Below, piece after piece: positions 1 through 8,446 of a stretch of DNA of 64,000 bases. Made by a program: the position numbers and the translations under genes. How positions within the stretch are numbered: position 1 is the stretch's first letter; the number at the start of each line of letters is the position of its first letter. This DNA is from Streptomyces diacarni (GTDB lineage Bacteria > Actinomycetota > Actinomycetes > Streptomycetales > Streptomycetaceae). The notes beneath the pieces are model-generated. The model ran no database searches. It saw only the letters and a program-made list of their open reading frames with translations, and was not told the origin of the DNA. The DNA lies in contig NZ_QOIN01000042.1 of assembly GCF_003323715.1 (NCBI RefSeq), positions 1 to 64,000 on the forward strand, written 5' to 3'.

Positions 1-122
1 GGTCGGGGTATCAACATATCTGGCGTTGACTTTTGGCACGCTGTTGAGTTCTCAAGGAACGGACGCTTCCTTCAAAACCGTCTCACGGGTTTCTCCGGAC
101 GTTTGCCCTTTCGGTGTCTCCG
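1..122 (-). other. pre-16S rRNA leader (5' part of an rrn operon)
   Basis: Read on the minus strand, this stretch ends with GAGAACTCAACAGCGTGCC followed by TCAACGCCAGATATGTTGAT. As I recall them, these are the leader sequences found just before 16S rRNA in Streptomyces rrn operons. The 16S gene itself would lie beyond the left edge. The segment has no credible reading frame. The identification rests on sequence memory, not alignment. Confidence 0.75.
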
Positions 123-151
123 ACTCTATCAGATCCGTTTCCCGGCCCGTT
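123..151 (-). promoter_or_regulatory. candidate proximal rrn promoter (-10 only)
   Basis: On the minus strand a TAGAGT hexamer (123-128) sits in the context CTGATAGAGTCGGA, which resembles the proximal promoter region of Streptomyces rrn operons. No TTGACA-like -35 is found 17-18 bases upstream, so this is a weaker call than the two distal promoters. Confidence 0.45.
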
Positions 152-212
152 TCCGGTGCCGTTCTTCCGAATCAGATTCCCCTGTCGGCGGGGCGCCTTC
201 CGGCTGGTCTCT

Positions 213-241
213 ACTTTAGAGCCTTTCCCCTCCGGCTCCAA
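213..241 (-). promoter_or_regulatory. rrn promoter, TTGGAG-17-TAAAGT
   Basis: On the minus strand TTGGAG (236-241) is separated by 17 bases from TAAAGT (213-218). The position between the distal promoter and the leader fits the multiple-promoter organisation of Streptomyces rrn operons. Confidence 0.6.
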
Positions 242-377
242 ATTGAGCCGGCCGCAGAAGAAATTCGGCATGCCGAAGAAACCCCTGCGAAGGGAGAGCG
301 TGCTCTCGAAGTGGTACCCGCCGGAGTGGCGAAGAGAGTCGCCGCGAAACCAGGACGGCTTTGCGGCAACCCGATGA

Positions 378-406
378 ACCTTACGGACGGGTGACCTCCG
401 TGTCAA
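378..406 (-). promoter_or_regulatory. distal rrn promoter, TTGACA-17-TAAGGT
   Basis: On the minus strand a perfect -35 TTGACA (401-406) is followed after 17 bases by TAAGGT (378-383), a strong housekeeping-sigma promoter. It starts only 18 bases after the stop codon of the sensor kinase gene that reads towards it, with no terminator hairpin in between. Confidence 0.75.
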
Positions 407-424
407 CTGTGAGCCCCGTCTCGG

Positions 425-2260
425 TCAACGGTCCCGCTCTTCCGCCCTGATCAGGTCCTTGTGGGACAGCCTCCCGTCCGTGAAGCAGAGGCGGTAGAGG
501 AGGGAGTTGTCGAAGGTGCTGTGGCGCTGGAAGAGGCACTCGTCGGTGTGGGCCGGGTTCGGGGGCGCGCCGGGGGGCGTGACCTCCGCGTCGAACTCGT
601 ACGAGGGCAGGCGTGGGAGCACGGACGAGCGGGGCTCGCCGACGCGCAGTTCGCTGTAGGTGTGCTCGCCGAGTACGGACTCGTGGGAGGTGTAGAGCTG
701 GTAGCCGTACATCAGTGCCGCCAGTACCGCAGTCGCGGAGGCCGGGATCCACAGGGCGTTCGCCATCCCGCGCCGTACCCGCCGGCGGGCTCTTGCGAGT
801 TGTGCGCCGGAGCGGGTGGTGGGGGGCGCGGCGTCGGTTGCGGGTCGGGCCCGGGCGCTGGGGAGGTGGTCGGGGCCGAGCGGGAGCTGGGCCGTCACCT
901 CGAAGCCCTCTGCCGACGTGAGGGGGCGTGCCCGGAAGGTGCCTCCGGCCTGACGTACGCGTTCGTCGAGGCTGATGAGCCCGGTGCCCGCGCCCGAGCC
1001 CACGCCCATGCCCGTTTCCCTTCCCGTGGCCGCACCCGTGTCCGCGGCCGCGTCCGTGCTCGCCGTCTTCCCTTCGTCCGCCTCCGTGCGGAGGCGGACG
1101 CCCGCCGCGGGCGCGCCATTCGTGACCGTCACGTACACGGCGGCCGGTTTCTTCCGTAGTAGGACGGTGATCGCCGCGCCCGGTGCGTGCTTGGTGGCGT
1201 TGGTGACGGCTTCCTGGACGACGCGGTGGACGGCCCGGTCGACGAGGGGCGGGAGCACCACCAAAGCGGCCTCGTCCTCGTTCTCGCCGTGCTTGCCGTC
1301 GGCCTCGCCGTGCTTGCCGTCGGCCTCGCCGTGCTTACCGTCCTCGCCGTGCTTACCGTCCTCGCCGTGCTTACCGTCCTCGCCGTGCTTACCGTCCTCG
1401 CCGTTGTCGCCGTCCTGGCGGAGGGTGATGGCGACGCCCGAGGCGGCGGTGCGGGCGACCAGGTCGGGGACGGTTTCGGCGGTGGGGGCCGTCGTGTCCT
1501 GGCGGAGCAGGCCGATGATCTGGCGGAGGCGTTCGGTGGCGTCGGCGGCGGCCTGGCGGAGCTCGGCGGCGGAGGCCCGGGCGGCGTCGTCCACACCTGG
1601 GGACACCTGGAGCGCGGCGGCGCGCACGGCGATGAGGCTGAGGTCGTGGCCGAGGGAGTCGTGCATGTCGCCGGCGATGCGGGAGCGTTCGCGCAGCCGT
1701 GCGCGGTCGGCGACGAGTTCGTGTTCGCGCTCCATGCGCGCTGCCAGGTCCCATCCTGTGGCCTGGAGTGCGTACTGCTGGCGGCGGAAGCGTCCCAGCA
1801 GCCAGGGGAGGACGGCGGCGAACAGGACGGTGCTGACGAGGGTGAACCAGTCCCACAGGCTGGCGCCGGGCAGGGTCAGGGCCAGGACGAGGCCGAGGGC
1901 GCACAGGGTGGCGGCGGCGGCGAGCGAGCGGCGTCCGTTCTCGGCGCGGCGCCCGAGGAGGAAGCTCAGGACGACGAGGGCGGGGCTGAAGGTGCTGGTG
2001 AACAGCTCGGGGGTGACGGCCAGCCCGAGGCCCGCGGGGACGGCCGCCGCCGCGAGGGGGGCGCGGCGGCTGAGGAACGCGGCGGCGGCCAGCAGCGGGG
2101 CCGCGGTCACCCGGAGCCAGACCGGGACCTCGCTCAGGACGGGGAGCGGGTAGGCGAGGAACAGCCACAGGGCGAGGTCGGCGAGCAGTGTGCGGCAGCG
2201 GGGGCGGCGGAGTGCGGCGGTGAAGCGGCCGAGGCCGGTGCGGGTGGGTGCGGCGTTCAC
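425..2260 (-). CDS. orphan sensor histidine kinase with C-terminal exported domain
   Basis: A 611-residue membrane sensor kinase of the HisKA_3/NarX class. About five hydrophobic segments fill residues 25-170. The dimerisation and phosphoacceptor motif MHDSLGHDL is near 200, the ATP-binding N box QEAVTNATKH near 350, and a GTGLISLDERV glycine box near 425. Between H box and N box lies a tandem GEDGKH repeat (about 289-326). After the ATPase domain there is an extra membrane segment near 505-520 and about 85 exported residues with a cysteine pair, which is unusual. The start is a GTG with weak ribosome-binding sequence; another in-frame GTG is nine bases upstream. No response regulator is adjacent, so it looks like an orphan kinase. 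The signal is unknown. Confidence 0.85.
   Translation of the reverse strand: MNAAPTRTGLGRFTAALRRPRCRTLLADLALWLFLAYPLPVLSEVPVWLRVTAAPLLAAAAFLSRRAPLAAAAVPAGLGLAVTPELFTSTFSPALVVLSFLLGRRAENGRRSLAAAATLCALGLVLALTLPGASLWDWFTLVSTVLFAAVLPWLLGRFRRQQYALQATGWDLAARMEREHELVADRARLRERSRIAGDMHDSLGHDLSLIAVRAAALQVSPGVDDAARASAAELRQAAADATERLRQIIGLLRQDTTAPTAETVPDLVARTAASGVAITLRQDGDNGEDGKHGEDGKHGEDGKHGEDGKHGEADGKHGEADGKHGENEDEAALVVLPPLVDRAVHRVVQEAVTNATKHAPGAAITVLLRKKPAAVYVTVTNGAPAAGVRLRTEADEGKTASTDAAADTGAATGRETGMGVGSGAGTGLISLDERVRQAGGTFRARPLTSAEGFEVTAQLPLGPDHLPSARARPATDAAPPTTRSGAQLARARRRVRRGMANALWIPASATAVLAALMYGYQLYTSHESVLGEHTYSELRVGEPRSSVLPRLPSYEFDAEVTPPGAPPNPAHTDECLFQRHSTFDNSLLYRLCFTDGRLSHKDLIRAEERDR
1283..1396 (-). 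repeat. in-frame tandem repeat inside the sensor kinase
   Basis: Two 21-base units are followed by four 18-base units, encoding GEADGKH twice and GEDGKH four times, plus a degenerate flanking unit. All lengths are multiples of three, so copy-number change would keep the frame. The repeat falls in the loop between phosphoacceptor and ATP-binding domains. Confidence 0.95.
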
Positions 2261-2372
2261 GTGCGCCACGGTACGGGGGGGCCGCTGCGGGGCACACCTG
2301 ACGAAAGTGGGGGAAGGCCGGGGACGATGGTGTACTGCTCGGCGCCCGGCGTGCTCCGTACGTTCCGGTGGC

Positions 2373-3074
2373 ATGAACGAGGCGATAGTGCATGCGGTCG
2401 AGGGGTTCGTGAGTACGCCGTGGGTGTACGTGGCGCTGTTCGGGATCGCGATGCTGGACGGGTTCTTCCCCGTGGTGCCGAGCGAGACGTTGGTGATCAC
2501 GCTGGGGGTGTTCGCCGCGGCGCAGGGGGATCCGGCGCTGTTCTGGGTGATCGTGGTGGCGGCGCTCGGCGCGTTCGCCGGCGACCACGTCTCGTACCTG
2601 ATCGGGCGGCGCTCGGGGGCGCGGCTGACGGCGCGGCTGACGGAGGGGAGCCGCACCTGGCGGGCCTACGAGCGGGTGGGGCGGATGCTGACCGAGCGGG
2701 GCGGCCTCGTGCTGGTGGCGGCGCGCTACATTCCGGGCGGCCGGACGGCGGCCACGCTCACCACCGGCGCGACGGGTTTCCCGCGCCGGCTTTTCACGCG
2801 GTACGACGCCGTGGCCGTGGTGAGCTGGGCCTGCTATTCGGCGGGGCTGGGCTATGTGGGCGGAGCCGCGTTCGAGGAGACGCCGCTGTACGGGGTGGCG
2901 CTCGGGCTCGCGCTGGCCTTCACGATCACGCTGGTGCACGAGGGGGTGCGCGGCCTGCGGACGCGCGCCGGAGGCCAGGCCCGGTGCTTGCGCACTCCGC
3001 GCCCCGGGGCGCTTTCCGGCCGGAGGCCGGGGGAGCAGGCTGCTCACGCTCCGCGGGGCGGGCAACGCCCCTGA
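2373..3074 (+). CDS. DedA family membrane protein
   Basis: A 233-residue integral membrane protein of the DedA/SNARE-associated (VTT) family, whose members are implicated in lipid scrambling and envelope homeostasis. It has an N-terminal re-entrant stretch with FFPVVPSETLV (about residues 30-40), a GDHVSYLIGRRSG motif and the family arginine/proline segment ARYIPGGRTAATL (about 116-128), then two C-terminal helices and a basic tail. It is divergent from the sensor kinase, with a 112-base gap. The ATG chosen begins the first hydrophobic segment; a much longer upstream extension is shadow sequence. Confidence 0.85.
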   Translation: MNEAIVHAVEGFVSTPWVYVALFGIAMLDGFFPVVPSETLVITLGVFAAAQGDPALFWVIVVAALGAFAGDHVSYLIGRRSGARLTARLTEGSRTWRAYERVGRMLTERGGLVLVAARYIPGGRTAATLTTGATGFPRRLFTRYDAVAVVSWACYSAGLGYVGGAAFEETPLYGVALGLALAFTITLVHEGVRGLRTRAGGQARCLRTPRPGALSGRRPGEQAAHAPRGGQRP

Positions 3075-3160
3075 AGGGACACGGGGGACTGTGCGACCAG
3101 CCGCGACGGACGCGCGGTCCGCAGGCGACGTACAGGTGGCACCCTCTTTGGGGACCGCCG

Positions 3161-3964
3161 TCAGCCCCCGAGCTCGCGGCTGCGGTCGCGGGCGGCCTCG
3201 ATGGCGTCGATGAAGGCGGCGCGGACGCGGTGGTTCTCCAGCTCGCGGATGGCGTTGATCGTCGTGCCGCCGGGCGAGGTGACGTTCTCGCGCAGGGTGA
3301 CGGGGTGTTCGCCGCTGTCGCGGAGCATCGTGGCGGCGCCGACCGCGGCTTGGACGATCAGCTCGTGCGCCTTGTCGCGGGGCAGGCCGAGCTGGATGCC
3401 GGCGTCGGTCATGGCCTCGACGAGGAAGAAGAAGTAGGCGGGGCCCGAGCCGGAGAGGGCGGTGGCGGCGTCCTGCTGGCTCTCGGGGAGGCGGAGGGTC
3501 TTGCCGACGCCGCCGAAGATCTCCTCGGCGAGGGCGAGATGGGCCTCGGTGGCGTGGGTGCCGCCGGAGATGACGGACATGGCCTCGTCGACGAGGGCCG
3601 GGGTGTTGGCCATGACGCGGATGACGGGCGTGCCCTCGGTCAGCCGCTGTTCGAGGTAGCGGGTGGTGATGCCGGCGGCGCCGCTGATGACCAGCCGGTC
3701 GGCGGGCACGTGGGGGGCCAGCTCGTCCACGAGCGCGCCCATGTCCTGCGGCTTGGGCGTGAGGATGAGGGTGTCGGCCGCCTTGGCCGCCTCGGCGTTG
3801 CCGACCGGCTCGACGCCGTAGCGCTCCCGCAGTTCGGCCGCGCGTTCGGGGCGTCGTGTGGTGACCAGGAGGCGGGAGGGTGACCAGCCGCCTCGGAGCA
3901 TTCCGGAGAGCAGGGCCTCTCCGATCTTGCCGGTGCCGAGGACCGCGACGTTCTGGGTGGTCAT
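3161..3964 (-). CDS. proC: pyrroline-5-carboxylate reductase
   Basis: A 267-residue cytosolic enzyme for the last step of proline synthesis, NAD(P)H-dependent reduction of pyrroline-5-carboxylate. The Rossmann motif VLGTGKIGEALLSG lies at residues 8-21. MANTPALVDEAMSVI, the active-site ALSGSGPAYFFFLVEAM and the C-terminal TSPGGTTINAI are all present, so the protein appears complete. The ATG is preceded by a good GAGGTG ribosome-binding site; frames upstream are only the histidine/glutamate-coding repeat. It converges with the DedA gene. Confidence 0.95.
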   Translation of the reverse strand: MTTQNVAVLGTGKIGEALLSGMLRGGWSPSRLLVTTRRPERAAELRERYGVEPVGNAEAAKAADTLILTPKPQDMGALVDELAPHVPADRLVISGAAGITTRYLEQRLTEGTPVIRVMANTPALVDEAMSVISGGTHATEAHLALAEEIFGGVGKTLRLPESQQDAATALSGSGPAYFFFLVEAMTDAGIQLGLPRDKAHELIVQAAVGAATMLRDSGEHPVTLRENVTSPGGTTINAIRELENHRVRAAFIDAIEAARDRSRELGG

Positions 3965-3984
3965 GGGTGGTTCACCTCGTGCCT

Positions 3985-4054
<70 letters not shown>

Positions 4055-4150
4055 GGTTGAGCCCGGCTGTGCCGGTGCCGGTCGTGACCGGTGGTGGCTC
4101 GTCACGAGGGCGTGGCCGAGCCGGGCCGTCCATCCTCCCACCGGGGCGGC

Positions 4151-4888
4151 TCACGCGGTGCGGCGGCGGAGGGTGGCGGCGCCGAGGGCGAGGACCAGGA
4201 GCGCGCTGCCGGCGACGATACCGAGGTCGCGGACGAAGTCTCCGGTGGCCTCGGTGTGGTGCAGGACCTCCGTCATGCCGTCGACGGCGTAGGACATGGG
4301 CAGCACGTTCGAGATGCCCTCCAGGACGGGCTGCATGCTGGAGCGGGGTGCGAACAGGCCGCACAGCAGGATCTGCGGAAAGATCATCGCGGGCATGAAC
4401 TGGACGACCTGGAACTCGGAGGCGGCGAAGGCCGAGACGAACAGCCCGAGGGCGGTGCCCAGGAGCGCGTCGAGCAGGGCGACGAGGAGCAGCAGCCAGG
4501 GCGAGCCCGCGATGTCCAGGTCCAGGAACCAGATGGCGACGCCGGTGGCCAGGGCTGCCTGGACGACGGCCAGCAGGCCGAAGGCGAGCGCGTAGCCGAC
4601 GATCAGGTCGCCCTTGCCCAGCGGCATGGACAGCAGGCGCTCCAGGGTGCCGGAGGTGCGCTCGCGGAGGGTGGCGATGGAGGTGACCAGGAACATCGTC
4701 ACGAGCGGGAAGATGCCCAGCAGGGAGGAGCCGATGCTGTCGAAGGCGCGGCGGTCGGCGTCGAAGACGTAGTACAGCAGGACGAGCAGCAGGATCGGGA
4801 CGAGCAGCAGCAGCGCGATCGTGCGGGGGTCGTGGCCGAGTTGGCGCAGGACGCGGCGCGCGGTGGCGAGCGTGCGGGAGGCGTTCAT
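4151..4888 (-). CDS. ABC-2 type exporter permease
   Basis: A 245-residue membrane subunit of an ABC exporter of the DrrB/NodJ class. About six hydrophobic helices are visible, starting at residues 23-43. The ABC-2 motif LRERTSGTLERLLSMPLG is near residues 74-91, followed by a long hydrophobic half and a short basic C terminus LRRRTA. It has a GAGGG ribosome-binding site and lies 18 bases behind the ATPase gene, so both are one operon. The substrate is unknown; drug or lipid export is the usual role of such pairs. Confidence 0.9.
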   Translation of the reverse strand: MNASRTLATARRVLRQLGHDPRTIALLLLVPILLLVLLYYVFDADRRAFDSIGSSLLGIFPLVTMFLVTSIATLRERTSGTLERLLSMPLGKGDLIVGYALAFGLLAVVQAALATGVAIWFLDLDIAGSPWLLLLVALLDALLGTALGLFVSAFAASEFQVVQFMPAMIFPQILLCGLFAPRSSMQPVLEGISNVLPMSYAVDGMTEVLHHTEATGDFVRDLGIVAGSALLVLALGAATLRRRTA

Positions 4889-4906
4889 GGTGTCCCTCGC
4901 GGTCGG

Positions 4907-5746
4907 TCAGTGGGGTGCGGGTGGTGAGGGGGTGGGGCCTTCGGCGGCGCGGGCCGAGTCGACGAGGGCGAGGAAGGCGTCTTCGACGGTGTCGCTGCCG
5001 GTCTGTTCCCTGAGCGCCTGCGGGGTGTCGGCGGCCAGCAGCGTGCCGTCCCGTACGAGGAGCAGGTGTGCGCAGCGGTCCGCCTCGTCCATGACGTGGG
5101 AGGAGATCAGCAGGGTGGTGCCGTGGGCGGCGAGGCGGTGGAAGAGGTCCCATAGGTCGCGGCGGAGCACCGGGTCGAGGCCGACGGTGGGTTCGTCGAG
5201 CACCAGGAGTTCGGGGGCGCCGAGCAGGGCGACGGCCAGCGAGACGCGGGAGGCCTGGCCGCCGGAGAGGTTGCCCGCCAGGTCGTCGGCGTGCGAGGTG
5301 AGGTCGACGTCGGTGAGGGCCTGGGTGACGGCGGCGGCTCGGCGGGAGCGGGGGATGCCGAGGACGGCGGCGTAGTAGTCGAGGTTCTGGCGCGCGCTCA
5401 GGTCGCCGTAGACGGAGGGCGCCTGGGTGACGTAGCCGACGCGGGAGCGCAGCCCGGCCGATCCGGCGGGGCGGCCGAGGACGTCCAGGGTGCCGGTGAC
5501 CTTGGCCTGGGTGCCGACGATCGCGCGGATGAGGGTGGATTTCCCGCTGCCGGAGGGGCCGAGGAGGCCGGTGACGGTGCCGGGGGCGACGTCGAAGGAG
5601 AGGGCGTCGAGGACGCGTCGGGTGCCGCGGACGACGGTGAGGCCGCGGGCATGGATGGCGGAATCGGCGGAATCGGCGGGAACACCGCCCGGCCCCGTGG
5701 GTTCCGCGGGGTCGGGGGGCGGTTGCGGCGGCGGTTTATTCATCAC
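4907..5746 (-). CDS. ABC exporter ATP-binding protein
   Basis: A 279-residue ATPase that powers the adjacent ABC-2 permease. A proline-rich N terminus is followed by Walker A GPSGSGKST near residue 62, a Q loop near 90, the signature LSGGQ near 160, Walker B LLVLDEPTVG near 180 and the switch histidine in LLISSHVMDEADR. The gene starts at tandem GTG-ATG codons with no ribosome-binding site; a CATAAT -10 ends eight bases upstream, so the message is probably leaderless. An imperfect palindrome covers the start codon, suggesting repression by an unlinked regulator. Confidence 0.92.
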   Translation of the reverse strand: MMNKPPPQPPPDPAEPTGPGGVPADSADSAIHARGLTVVRGTRRVLDALSFDVAPGTVTGLLGPSGSGKSTLIRAIVGTQAKVTGTLDVLGRPAGSAGLRSRVGYVTQAPSVYGDLSARQNLDYYAAVLGIPRSRRAAAVTQALTDVDLTSHADDLAGNLSGGQASRVSLAVALLGAPELLVLDEPTVGLDPVLRRDLWDLFHRLAAHGTTLLISSHVMDEADRCAHLLLVRDGTLLAADTPQALREQTGSDTVEDAFLALVDSARAAEGPTPSPPAPH

Positions 5747-5755
5747 ATGGTGAAT
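5738..5755. promoter_or_regulatory. imperfect palindrome over the ABC exporter start (candidate operator)
   Basis: ATTCATCACATGGTGAAT is an 18-bp imperfect palindrome with outer arms ATTCA/TGAAT and 7 of 9 positions matching. It spans the putative transcription start and the GTG-ATG start codons of the exporter operon, a placement typical of a repressor site. Confidence 0.5.
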
Positions 5756-5783
5756 TATGGGCCGGGCGGCACACGGGCGTCAA
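5754..5783 (-). promoter_or_regulatory. promoter of the ABC exporter operon, TTGACG-18-CATAAT
   Basis: On the minus strand TTGACG (5778-5783) and CATAAT (5754-5759) are separated by 18 bases. The expected start of transcription falls on or one base before the GTG start codon, consistent with a leaderless transcript. Confidence 0.7.
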
Positions 5784-5872
5784 GAAACCGGGACGGGCAC
5801 GGCGGTGCCCCGCCCGCCGCATGGCTCGCGGGCGGGGCACCGGGCAGGCGGGCGACGCGTACCGCCGCCGGC

Positions 5873-8032
5873 TCAGACCCTCTCCGGCTCCGGCCGCGCC
5901 AGCCGCTCGCCCCGGCCCGGTGCCCCCTGCCCCCGGTCGCGGCCCAAACGCGACGGCCACCAGATGCGGGGGCCGAGGTCCAGCGCCAGCGAGGGCACCA
6001 GCACCGTGCGGACGAGGAAGGTGTCCAGCAGAACGCCGAAGCCGACGAGGACGCCCAGCTGGGCCATCGAGACCAGCGGCATGGAGGCGATCACCGCGAA
6101 GGTGGCGGCCAGCACCACCCCCGCCGAGGTGATCACGCCGCCGGTGGAGGTGAGCCCGGCCAGCACCCCGGCGGCGTGGCCGCGGCGTCCGACCTCCTCG
6201 CGCACGCGGGTCATCAGGAAGATGTTGTAGTCGATGCCCAGGGCGACCAGGAAGACGAATCCCATCAGCGGGAGCGCGTTGTCCACCGCGGGGAAGCCCA
6301 GCAGGTGCTGGAAGATCAGTTGCGAGGCTCCCAGCGCGCCGAAGTAGGACAGCACCACCGTCGCCAGCAGGAGCAGCGGTGCGACCAGCGAGCGCAGCAG
6401 CGCGATCAGGACGAGCAGGACGACGGCGAGCACGACGGGGATGACGGTCTCCAGGTCGCTCCCGGCGGCTCTGCGGGTGTCCAGCGACTCGGCTGTCGTG
6501 CCGCCCACCAGCGCGTCGGCTCCCTCGACGGCGTGGACGGCGTTTCGCAGCCTGTCGACGGTGGCCTTGGCGGCGTCGCTGTCGGGGGCGTCCGCCAGGA
6601 CGACGGCCAGCGAGGTCAGGTGCCCGTCGCTCGTGCGGTCCCGGGGTCTGACGGACTCGACGCCGTCGACGGCCAGCGCCGCGCCGCGCACCGCCTCGCG
6701 CGCGTCGGTGCGGACCACGACGGTGGCCGGGTCGGAGGCGCCCGAGGGGTAGTGCGCCGACAGCTTCTCCTGGGCCACCACCGACTCGGGCTTGTCCTGG
6801 TACATCTCCTCGTTGGTCAGGCCCATGGTCGCTCCTGTCGCGCTCAGCGCCAGCACGGCCGTCACACCGACCGCCATCAGCCACGACCAGCGCGGGCGGC
6901 GCGCCAGTACGGCGCCGACCCGGGACCAGACGGTGCGCGCCTGGCGCGGCGCCGTCCCGTGGCGCGGTACGAACGGCCAGAAGACCCAGCGCCCCGTCGC
7001 CACCAGCAGCGCGGGCAGCACCGTGACCATGGCGAGCAGGGCGCAGACGACACCGACAGCGCCGACCAGGCCCAGCGAGCGGGAGGAGTTGATGTCGGCG
7101 AGGGCCAGGCAGGCCAGGCCGGCGGCGACGGTGCCGGCCGAGGCGAGGATCGCGGGACCGGAGCGGCGCAGCGCGATCCGCATGGCGGCGTGCCGGTCGG
7201 CGTGGTGGTGGAGTTCCTCGCGGTAGCGGGCGATCAGCAGCAGCGCGTAGTCGGTGCCGACGCCGAACACCAGCACCATGAGGATGCCCGCGCTCTGCGG
7301 GTCGACGGGCAGCGCGGCGTACTTCGCCAGCAGATAGGTGGAGGCCTGGGTGAGCGCGGCGGCGAAGCCGACCGACAGCACGGGGAAGAGCCACAGCAGC
7401 GGGCTGCGGTAGGTGAGCAGGAGCAGCAGCGTGACGACGGCCCCGGTGGCCAGCATCAGGGTGGAGTCGAGGTTGTCGAAGACCTCGACGCTGTCGAGCA
7501 GCGATCCGGCGGGGCCGCCGACGGCGACGTCGAGACCTGGGGGCGCGTTGGCGGCGGCCACGCTGCGGATCTTCTCCAGGTCGTCGGTCATGTCGCCGTC
7601 CCCTGTCGTCAGGGGCACGACAAGCATCAGGGCCTTGCCGTCCTTCGAGGGGACGGGCCCGGTCAGCTTCTCGCCCCGCGCCACCAGCGGGGCGAACGCG
7701 GCGCGGTCGGCGCGCGCCTCGGCCGCGTCGGCCCGCGTGACGGCGGCGTCGCCGCGCGCGTAGACGGCGACCGCGGGGATGATCTCGTCCGCACCGCGGA
7801 ACTTCTCCAGCGCGGTGTTGACCTGGGCCGACTCGGCGCCGCCCGGCAGAAAGGCGTTGGCGCTGCTGTCCTCGACCTCGGTGAGCTTGCCGGCCAGCGG
7901 CCCGAGCGCCAGGACGATCAGCAGCCAGACGGCCAAGACCAGCCACTTGCCGCGCCGGGCGCCGGGGACCGTGGCGAGACGGCGCGGCACGCGGGGCCCG
8001 CCGACGTCCGGCGGCGGGGAGTGAGCAGGCAT
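5873..8032 (-). CDS. MMPL-family (RND-type) transporter
   Basis: A 719-residue inner-membrane exporter of the MMPL/RND superfamily. It shows the expected two-fold layout: one helix near residues 30-50, an extracytoplasmic loop rich in charged residues, a block of about five helices (roughly 165-330), a further helix and loop (about 370-530), and a second helix block up to about 690. The motif ILMVLVFGVGTDYALLLIAR and its second-half counterpart LVALGIDYNIFLMTRV carry the aspartate expected for proton coupling. A GGAGGG site lies seven bases before the ATG. It is last in an operon behind an ArsR-type regulator and a small membrane protein. The substrate cannot be told; lipids, pigments or drugs are family options. 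Confidence 0.92.
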   Translation of the reverse strand: MPAHSPPPDVGGPRVPRRLATVPGARRGKWLVLAVWLLIVLALGPLAGKLTEVEDSSANAFLPGGAESAQVNTALEKFRGADEIIPAVAVYARGDAAVTRADAAEARADRAAFAPLVARGEKLTGPVPSKDGKALMLVVPLTTGDGDMTDDLEKIRSVAAANAPPGLDVAVGGPAGSLLDSVEVFDNLDSTLMLATGAVVTLLLLLTYRSPLLWLFPVLSVGFAAALTQASTYLLAKYAALPVDPQSAGILMVLVFGVGTDYALLLIARYREELHHHADRHAAMRIALRRSGPAILASAGTVAAGLACLALADINSSRSLGLVGAVGVVCALLAMVTVLPALLVATGRWVFWPFVPRHGTAPRQARTVWSRVGAVLARRPRWSWLMAVGVTAVLALSATGATMGLTNEEMYQDKPESVVAQEKLSAHYPSGASDPATVVVRTDAREAVRGAALAVDGVESVRPRDRTSDGHLTSLAVVLADAPDSDAAKATVDRLRNAVHAVEGADALVGGTTAESLDTRRAAGSDLETVIPVVLAVVLLVLIALLRSLVAPLLLLATVVLSYFGALGASQLIFQHLLGFPAVDNALPLMGFVFLVALGIDYNIFLMTRVREEVGRRGHAAGVLAGLTSTGGVITSAGVVLAATFAVIASMPLVSMAQLGVLVGFGVLLDTFLVRTVLVPSLALDLGPRIWWPSRLGRDRGQGAPGRGERLARPEPERV

Positions 8033-8152
8033 GGGTACCCTCCATGGGGTGGGTGTGGGACGCGAGGGGTTCGCGGTGACGCACGCTCACGTGTACGGCC
8101 GGGAGTTGCCGCTCCCGGCCGTACGAGCGCCATAGGTGGGGTGGCGGGCCGG

Positions 8153-8446
8153 TTACTCGATCTCGCGCATCATCTTCTCCATCGAGGCGATCGACTGCCG
8201 CGCCTGCGTCAGCTCCTCGATGCTGCGGCGGTGCAGCTCAACGTTGTCCTCCAGCAGCTGCGCGTACTTGAGGGCCAGCTGCTTGTACTGCTGCTCCCGG
8301 GCCGCCAGCATCCGGGCCCGCCAGGTGGCGGCGAGCTGCCAGACCACGACGATCAGCAGGACGAAGACCCCGCCGGTGCCCAGCGCCGCGGCCCAGACGC
8401 CGGCCGGGTCGACCGGCGCGGCCACGGTCGTGAGGTGCTCGTTCAC
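8153..8446 (-). CDS. small membrane protein with C-terminal coiled coil
   Basis: A 97-residue protein with one membrane helix (about residues 20-42) followed by a charged helix with heptad character (about 45-97). It overlaps the upstream regulator gene by four bases (GTGA), so it is translationally coupled, and it precedes the MMPL transporter by 120 bases. I do not recognise the family. The position suggests an accessory or assembly partner of the transporter, which is inference only. Confidence 0.8.
   Translation of the reverse strand: MNEHLTTVAAPVDPAGVWAAALGTGGVFVLLIVVVWQLAATWRARMLAAREQQYKQLALKYAQLLEDNVELHRRSIEELTQARQSIASMEKMMREIE

Noticed and set aside
1283..1396. Direct repeats resembling a CRISPR array.
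   Set aside because: Units are contiguous, have no unique spacers and encode an in-frame peptide repeat inside a kinase.
1187..3883. An 898-codon open frame on the plus strand.
   Set aside because: It covers the sensor kinase, DedA and proC genes in other frames; such long antisense frames are a by-product of extreme third-position GC. Composition is Gly/Gln/Asp-biased with no domain.
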